A stretch of DNA of 64,000 nucleotides from NCBI RefSeq assembly GCF_034190915.1, contig NW_026947502.1, positions 2,109,173-2,173,172 on the forward strand, written 5' to 3'. Below the pieces are notes generated by a model. That model was not told where the DNA came from and made no database searches. It saw only the letters and a list, made by a program, of their open reading frames with translations. Shown piece after piece: positions 57,424 through 64,000 of the stretch. The stretch is from Cavia porcellus (lineage: Eukaryota > Chordata > Mammalia > Rodentia > Caviidae). Position numbers and translations under genes: made by a program. Within the stretch, counting starts at the first letter, position 1. Each line of letters opens with the position of its first letter.

Positions 57424-57432
57424 ATGATTTTC
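57279..57432 (+). mobile_element. Young ID SINE with 13-bp target duplication
   Basis: The ID body (57294-57378) has an A box and B box and ends GGTACCGATAAAAAGG. A pure A tail of about 43 follows. AAGAATGATTTTC flanks both sides (57279-57291 and 57420-57432). Confidence 0.95.
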
Positions 57433-58529
57433 CAGAAAAGTGAGTTTTTCTTCATTTTTACTGTCATTGTCAATCTATTCTGAGATAATTTTATGTATTG
57501 AACTTGGATTGTTTTTGACAGCTTTTTTTCAGATCAACTGCATTTGTTTTAAGTATTCAGTTTTTTGTGTAATATATCTATTGTCATTTTAGTTGGTTGG
57601 AACAACTTTCCTTTTGTTTATCTTTAATTATCCTGTTATATCTTAATTCCATCCAAAGAAGAGACACTTAGAAGACTGAAATGTCCTATTAACAACGTAA
57701 TTTACCATACTGTTAGAAATAAAAAAAATGTTAAATAGGGAAGATATTTGCTATTATTAAACATTTTGAGGTTTGGATAAAGTACATTTTAACTGAATGT
57801 CTACAGTGATTATTATTTTCCTCACATGTCAGTCTTGCATATTTTTGGGGTTTGAATGAAGGCTTTATGTAACAATTTATTAAAACAGAGGGGATAGATG
57901 ATAAATGCATATAATATTAAATCCTGTAATGTAAGTGTGGATTCCCAGGTGCATTTGAAGGCCCAGATTGACAGAGGAGGACTTTTTTCCTGATGGTGAT
58001 TGCCATAGACATGTGAGGATTTGTGTGGGTTTACGTCTTGCCTACCACTGCATGAAACATTGGGGTTTTTCCCATTGTGTGTGTCATACTGTTTGGGGGA
58101 GGGAAGTTGTTTTCTTCTGTTTCTTTTCTGCAAGTCCTACAGGGAGTAAATCTGTACTTTAGAAACATTTAATCATATTTATCCTGTCTGGGATGCATAA
58201 GTAACATCTGAAGCATTACTGCTTTAGAATGTTCAAATAAAATCTCCTGACCAAAGAGGTTTTTGGAAATAGATGTGTTTACAATTTGAAGATACCTTTC
58301 AAACAGCAACTAAAAGAATGGCACCCAAAGACCCAGTACTGCGAAATCAAAGGACACAGAGAACAGATCCAGGGAAAGCAGCGGCACCAAGGGGCAGAAC
58401 AGGGCCAGGACAGGAGGGGCTGACCTGTGTGCAGAGGACTTTCATAGGAGGACGGTGGCATGGAGCTGTTGGCTTTGGGCTTCTGGTCAACCTCAGGACG
58501 AGCCTCCACTCTCTTCCTGTCACCACTCT
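57433..58529. other. Intergenic sequence, no feature recognised
   Basis: AT-rich; nothing coding seen. Confidence 0.35.
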
Positions 58530-58860
58530 CAGTGTTTAGGTGTATAATGGCCCCAAAGACCCCTGTGGTTGGAAGGTGACGGGGTTATACGGGTGCTTTT
58601 GTTGACTTCCTGTTAGGAGGTGAGGTCTGGGGCCATAACCCACGAGCGTTTATCTCTCTTCCTGCCTCCTCTTTCTGCCCTCTGGTCACCAGGAAGTGGG
58701 CAGCTGTCCTCCACAGGCTATTCATCCTTGCCTTTGTGTATTGCATCTGGCCATCCATGGACTAAAAAAGTGGGCCAAAATAAGTTCCTCCTTTGACTTG
58801 TAAATATTTGGTATTTTGTCGCAGTGATGAGGAAGGTGACAAAGAACCTCTCAGCCTAGT
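58530..58860 (+). repeat. MaLR-type solo LTR
   Basis: 'gtgtataatggccccaaaga', 'gttaggaggtgaggtctggg', 'gccaaaataagttcctcctt' and a 'gaggaaggtgacaaag' end. Confidence 0.7.
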
Positions 58861-59738
58861 CGGCTTCTTCACTTCCCCCCACTGCTTAGTTTTCTATTCC
58901 CATCTTGGAGCTGGGCCTGCTCTCCTCTGAAGTGGGCAGCGCTGCCTGACGGCAAAGGCTTCTGAGCCTCGGGCCGAGCCACAGCTGCCCTTTGCCCGAG
59001 GATAGATGCAGAGGGATTTAAGGCCCTGGTTTTCCTAAGGTCACCCTGCCCCTTGGTGTCCAGCCTGTGTAGGAGGGCCTGTGCCCTCGCCTGCTTCCCG
59101 GCCCCTTACCTGCTGCCATCTGCCTCTATCAGAAGCTCGCATGGAGTCCCCGCCTCTGCTGGCTCCCTGCTGGACCTGGATGAGGGGAGACTTAGGACAG
59201 GGACTGAGACCTGGGAGACCTCACCTCAGACTGGGTGAGACATTAACACTGTGTCTCTCCCCGGGGCCAGGCTGGAGGATTGGGATCCAAGGAGCATATC
59301 CTCCCTCCTGGATTCAGGGTTTCCATGGGCACTGTTGCTAATTCAAGGTGCCCCCAGGGTGGATCCCTCAGAGGTCTTCATTAGGCAGATGTTTTCCTTG
59401 TTTGCATTCTGCAAGGACACAGAAAATAGGATGTGCAGAATTCAGTTCTTATGCAATAGCTTTGAGGAATTGTGACTGTGCCACCTCCCTTTTCCGGACT
59501 GTTTTTCCTCTCAGAAATCAATGAGGGAGGACACCAGAGCTTTCCGGAATGGAAAATACTTAACACCCAGAAACATTTTACCAGTGTAAAATGCGTGAAA
59601 GCTATAATAAATACAAAAGTTCATAGATAAAACTCTCCTAAACAGAACAATTTTACTAAGTCTGTACTATTGTTGGATTACTAATGTGTACCTCAGAAGG
59701 TAACCACTGCAGTAATCCAAAATGAATAGTGATGATTA
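58861..59738. other. Intergenic sequence, no feature recognised
   Basis: Moderately GC-rich at 58900-59350 then AT-rich. No splice-linked coding frame was recognised. Confidence 0.35.
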
Positions 59739-59885
59739 AAGATTTGAATGTCTTTCTTTTTTTCTTTTTTTTTTTTTTTTGTCTTTTTCCTTTTTATCGG
59801 TACCAGGGATCAAACTCACGACTGCCTGCTTGCAAGGCAGGCACTTATGCTGCTGAGCTAAATCCCCAGCCCCGAAGATTTGAAT
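59739..59885 (-). mobile_element. Young ID SINE, antisense, with 11-bp target duplication
   Basis: Complement of an intact ID with a long T run. AAGATTTGAAT flanks both ends (59739-59749 and 59875-59885). Confidence 0.93.
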
Positions 59886-61739
59886 TTCTAAAAGAAAAGC
59901 ATGATTTAAAAATTTCAAATGAGCGTACTCATTGAAATTTATATGTATATTTTCACTTGCACCATATATCTGCAAAATAATTATACATAATTATATATTT
60001 CCATTAAGCTTAGTGCCTCTTGACTAACAGTGAGAATCTGCTTATAGGGAAATACTTTAAAATTCTCCGAAATACACACCATAGATAATGAAATTGGATA
60101 CTAACCAATATAACACTGAGAACAAATGTTAGTTTTAAAATAGCTGTCTCCCAAGAGAAGTCTCTTTCCCAGGGTGGCCAGTGCAGGCAGAGAGAACCAG
60201 CAGATCTGCCTCCACCTGTAGGGAGCTGCCACTAGAAGGCTCCTTCCTGCAGGCAGCCAGCAGGAGCAGGGACACAAAGCCAAGTAAGCTCTGGGCACCT
60301 GTAGGCCACCACTGAGGTCCTTGGTTCCTTTGAGAAGCCACCACCCACTGCCAGAATCAGACAAACTCACCCCTGTGTGTCTGCCACCATTGCGGTTGTC
60401 CCATTGTAGACACACAGGCTGAGAGAAGCAGCCCCACCTCCAAGCACCCTTGATCATCAGGGAAGCCCGAGTGTAGCTGCACAGGTCTGGAGAAGCCTGC
60501 TCCATGCCCTGCTACCTCCCTGTAAATCTGGGGTTAGAGGAACCCAGTGCCTGTCCAATCACCCTATGCAGTTGAGGGGCAGCCAACATGGGAAATGCAT
60601 TGGGCCCCACAACCAGCTGTTGGGAGGACCCACAATGTCAAGATGAAGGAGCAAAAGGCAATCTCAGACCTCTAGCCCACATAGAAGAAGTCTGAGAGGG
60701 ACAGTCATGGAAAAAATTGGAAGTCACACACCTGAGATCTCTGAGAGGATGGAAACTGAATTATGGAAATAACTTCATGAATTATAAAAGCAATCAAATC
60801 AGAAATAACATCTCATGTAAAAGAAGAAATCACAAACATATTGTTGTAGACAGGGGTTGGTGCAGAGAACAATTAGAATCAGGACATAGAATTTATAATA
60901 TTATTTCTGATGGTCACCCAGAGTTGAACACAAGAAAGGGCAGGAAATCTGTCCACAATACTAAAAACCTGGAATATTTAGCTAAGGACCTGGATCCCAC
61001 AGCAATATCCTGCACGAGTGCAGATGAAAACCGAGAGCCCATGACAATGCCTCACACAAGTCTAACTGGAGATCTAGAGCCCATGAGAATGACTCAGAGC
61101 AGTGTATTTTATGGATCCATGCTGGGAAGGCCCAAAGATCAGTGATGGAAGCTAGAAAGTCTATCCTAGTGGTGTGAGGAACGTGATGGTAGGTTAAGGG
61201 TTCTACACTGGAGCCAAGAAGTCATGCTCAAAATAAGACCAGGACTGTCCTGAAAAGCACCACAGCCATCCTCAGTGACTAGGAGGCCACGAGCTCCTCC
61301 AACAATAATAACACTTAAGTACATGCCAGAAAGCCAGCATGATGAACTTGTCCTGGAGATTAAATGGCACACATCTTCCCCTCCGTATCCAGGAAACAAT
61401 GCTTGATGTAAGGACCAGAGATCCCCCAAAGTGAACCACAGCCACTCTCACCAACAAGGTCCTGAGCCCCTTCAATGACTATGGTCAAACTCACACTGAG
61501 AAGCTAGTCATGATGAGCTCTTCCAGGAGAACCAATGGCGCAAACAGCAACATGTAGGAGAACCCACGCCTCCCTCATCTTCTTCATGTCTGTATTTATG
61601 CTGGTATCTTTTCTCAGGTGAAACATCTACACTCAGCACCACGCTGATTTAATTCAGCTAGTGCTAAGTTGACCACCAGTTTTTAGTCCATAATGGCAAC
61701 TCAAAGAATTGTTCAGTAGGTGTAAAGAAGACATAGACA
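59886..61739. other. Unassigned sequence upstream of an L1/HAL1-type ORF1 relic
   Basis: 60130-61700 may be the 5' part of the L1-type element that follows, but I cannot align it with the 5' part of the element at 10 kb. An open frame of 142 codons at 60717-61145 has no recognised domain. Confidence 0.3.
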
Positions 61740-62990
61740 ATAAAGAGGAACATAGAAAAATGATGGAAACCTTGAATTAATATTGAAATGAATTACAATG
61801 CATGAAACAGATTCAAAGAGACATCTAGGAAATTAAATATTCAATCAAAAGCTGGCAAAACTGCTTGAAAGAAACTGAAGATGGACTTTCAAACCCTGAA
61901 GATAGGCTTGCACTAGTGATCATGAAGGAAAGTTCTCTCAAAGACAACATGGAATCAGGAAATAACAACTCAATAAGAGTGACAGGTGTTGCTGAAGAAG
62001 CAGGGTCAACACAAATGAAAGAAAAAGGCTACTTATAGAAGTAATAGAAGAAAACTTCCCAAACATGGGAAATGGATCTGGCATGCGGATAATTGAGGCA
62101 TGTAGGACTCCAGCTAGCCACAACCAAAGTAAATCACACCCAGACATAGTAATCAAGATCCCAGAAATCAGCACAAGAATAGCATATAAAAGCTGTTAGA
62201 TAAAAGAAACACACCACTTATAAGGGAAAACCAATCAGAAGTACAGCAGATTTATCAACACAAATCATAAAGTCAAGAAGAGTTTGGAGTGAAGTGTTTC
62301 AAACCCTGAAAGAAAACAACTTCCAACCCAGATTGATCCACCCAGAAAAACTATCTTTCAAAATTGATGGAAAAATAAGATACTTGAGTGATAAAGAACA
62401 ACGGAAGGAATTCATGACTACCAAGCCAGCCCTACAGAGAGTGCTAAAGTCCTAGAGAGAGACAAAGCTGACCACGGTTCCAGGAACAGCAGAGGAGGAT
62501 CACCAAACAGGACAGGCAATTGGATGAAGGGGAAAAGTGGAGGGCCAACAACAGGAGGACAGCAGCGCAGAGACAAATCAATGCTGGTTGTAACCATCCA
62601 TTTATGTAGAGACATCAGGTCAGCAATAAAAAGAAACCCAGGGAGAGTGGATCAAGAAACAGGATCCATTGATACATTGTACACAAGAAACTCATTTAAC
62701 TGGAAAGGAAATTCATAGACTGAAAATCACAGGAAAGAAAACAATTATTCCATGTGATGGGAGACCAAAGAAAGCTAAAAGTAACTTGCCCATCAACTGC
62801 AGAATGGATAAGAAAGACATGGTATTTCCATGCAGTGGAAAACTATGCAGCTATAAAGTGGAATAATCTCAAGGTTCCTGTAGGTAAATGGATCCAACTG
62901 GAGACCATGTTAATGGGTGAAACAGTCTGAACTCATACACATGAACCCTAGCATAAGAAACAGAAAGAGCTAAAGGGATCCAAAAGCAAA
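61740..62990 (+). mobile_element. L1-type relic: decayed ORF1 joined to short ORF2-like pieces
   Basis: 61790-62450 is homologous to the ORF1 of the element at 10-14 kb: shared blocks include 'atgaaacagat.caaagaga', 'tca..aaagctggcaaaa' and 'aaaactt.ccaa.cat.gga', in the same order. Many stops are present. After a shared stretch to about 62570, ORF2-like scraps follow: 'ttaactggaaaggaaattca' near 62696, then late ORF2 text 'agtggaaaactatgcagcta' near 62834. Most of ORF2 is missing. Confidence 0.7.
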
Positions 62991-63449
62991 ATAGTTATTT
63001 TTAAACTGAAACTTTTAATTTTTCTATTTTCTTTTAAAAAGAAAAAAGTCAGAAAAGAAAAGCAAAAAGCAAGAGACAAACAACAAATCCAAAACCATAA
63101 CAATATAGGTTTTCAAAACAGAATGAAAGAAATTTAGCAATGGTTGTTATATTGCATATTGTTCTTTTTTTCAAAGAAAGAAAAGAAAATTAAAAAAATA
63201 GAAAACCAGAAATAAATGTAGAACAATAATGAATTAAAAATATTAACATCATAAAATTGCTAGTTGATACATTATCCATTGTCTTAAAAATAGTTGCTAA
63301 AGTTACAAAATCAAAGCATAAAAAGTGACTAAACCCTCAAACATTGACAGTGCAAACCCTTCTTTTCAATGATCCAACAGAAATTCAGTAATATGATCAT
63401 CTATCTTACACACTATATATACCATTATACCTTTAGAGCACTTTGCTTT
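62991..63449. other. AT-rich sequence, no feature recognised
   Basis: Probably the tail of the L1 relic followed by unique sequence. Confidence 0.35.
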
Positions 63450-64000
63450 CCTCTCACTTTCACAATATCTATTACTTTTTGGATCCCATTATTCTGTCAG
63501 TTTTTATTATTTTTTACACTAGAGAGACAATGTGATACTTACTAATATGAGTATTGTTTATTTCACTCATGAAGATATTCTCAAGTTGCCTCCATTTACC
63601 TAAAAAGGCCTCATGGCTATCCTTTTTTATAGCTGAGTAGTAGTCCATTGTATAGAAATACCACCTTTTTTCCATCCACTCTGTGGTTGATGGACATTTT
63701 GGTTGTTTCCAATATTTAGCTATTACAAATTGTGCTGCTATGAACATGGGTGCACATATATCACTATGACATGAACTTTTCAGTTTTTCTGAGACAACAG
63801 CCAGGAGGGGGAGAGCTGGATGGAATAGAACTTCCAATCCTAGGTTTTTGAGGAGTCTCCATACTGATTTCCACAGTGGTTGCACCAGTCTGCACTTCCA
63901 CCAACAGTGGAGCAGTGTTCCTTTTTCCCTACAGCCTCTCCAGCATTTGTCATCAGTTGTTTTCTTGATGGCAGCCATTCTTTCTGGGGTGAGATAAAAT
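63450..64000 (-). mobile_element. LINE-1, antisense, running off the window
   Basis: The 3' end of an L1 lies in minus orientation and continues past the window end. It contains the open C-terminal part of ORF2 described separately. Confidence 0.9.
63514..63978 (-). pseudogene. L1 ORF2 C-terminal fragment
   Basis: An open frame of 154 codons matches the C-terminal end of the L1 ORF2 protein (endonuclease/reverse transcriptase). It has the cysteine-rich motif C-x3-C-x7-H-x4-C in CWRGCREKGTLLHCWWKC, then LVQPLWKSVWR, MFIAAQF and YTMDYYSAIKK. Being open over 154 codons it is a relatively young copy. The rest of the gene lies beyond the window, so intactness cannot be judged. Confidence 0.85.

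Noticed and set aside
60226..60240. CTCF-like string CCACTAGAAGGC
   Set aside because: It departs from the consensus in the guanine run and has no supporting context.

Overview
This is a mammalian nuclear genome window, from a rodent. It has intron-split genes, CpG-island promoters, and dense LINE-1, ERVL-MaLR, L2 and MIR relics. It also carries two tRNA- or 7SL-derived SINE types typical of rodents: ID (tRNA-Ala-like head, 3' end reading GGTACCGATAAAAA before the A tail) and B1-like copies. I see no clear B2 element and the ID type is not the mouse/rat one, so a non-murid rodent is likely; the species cannot be fixed by reading alone.

All recognisable genes lie on the minus strand. (1) At 8.3-23.4 kb is the 5' part of a KRAB zinc-finger gene: a CpG-island promoter, a 33-bp first coding exon, a 127-bp KRAB-A exon and a 93-bp KRAB-B exon. 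Its zinc-finger exon is not in the window. (2) At 30.4-41.5 kb is a complete KRAB zinc-finger gene of the ZNF354 family, best matched to ZNF354B. Coding exons of 33, 127, 96 and 1574 bp give 609 residues, driven from a CpG island at about 41 kb. (3) At 50.6-53.1 kb is PROP1, the pituitary paired-like homeobox gene, with exons of 109, 236 and 339 bp giving 227 residues. (4) At 54.8-55.7 kb is an intact single-exon family-1-like olfactory receptor. The order ZNF354 - PROP1 - olfactory receptor agrees with what I recall of the mouse chromosome 11 / human 5q35 neighbourhood.

Between the genes are repeats: L1 fragments (0.4-2.3, 14.5-16.1, 20.9-21.2, 24.5-25.2, 61.7-63.0 and 63.5-64.0 kb), MaLR proviral and solo LTRs, and SINEs. 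The most unusual piece is at 9.99-14.08 kb. It is an apparently full-length LINE-like retrotransposon with a decayed L1-type ORF1, no ORF2, a 3' half containing degraded modules about 150 bp apart, a poly(A) signal and tail, and perfect 16-bp target-site duplications. This matches the 'half-L1' (HAL1) plan.

The genes do not form a pathway. The two KRAB zinc-finger genes are expected nuclear repressors and share the same promoter and exon plan, including a ZNF143/SBS-type promoter motif. PROP1 is a developmental transcription factor. Two strong CTCF-like motifs at 44.69 and 46.02 kb lie between the zinc-finger promoter and PROP1 and could form a boundary. PROP1 intron 1 holds an RBPJ-type motif and a TAATTA palindrome 40 bp apart.
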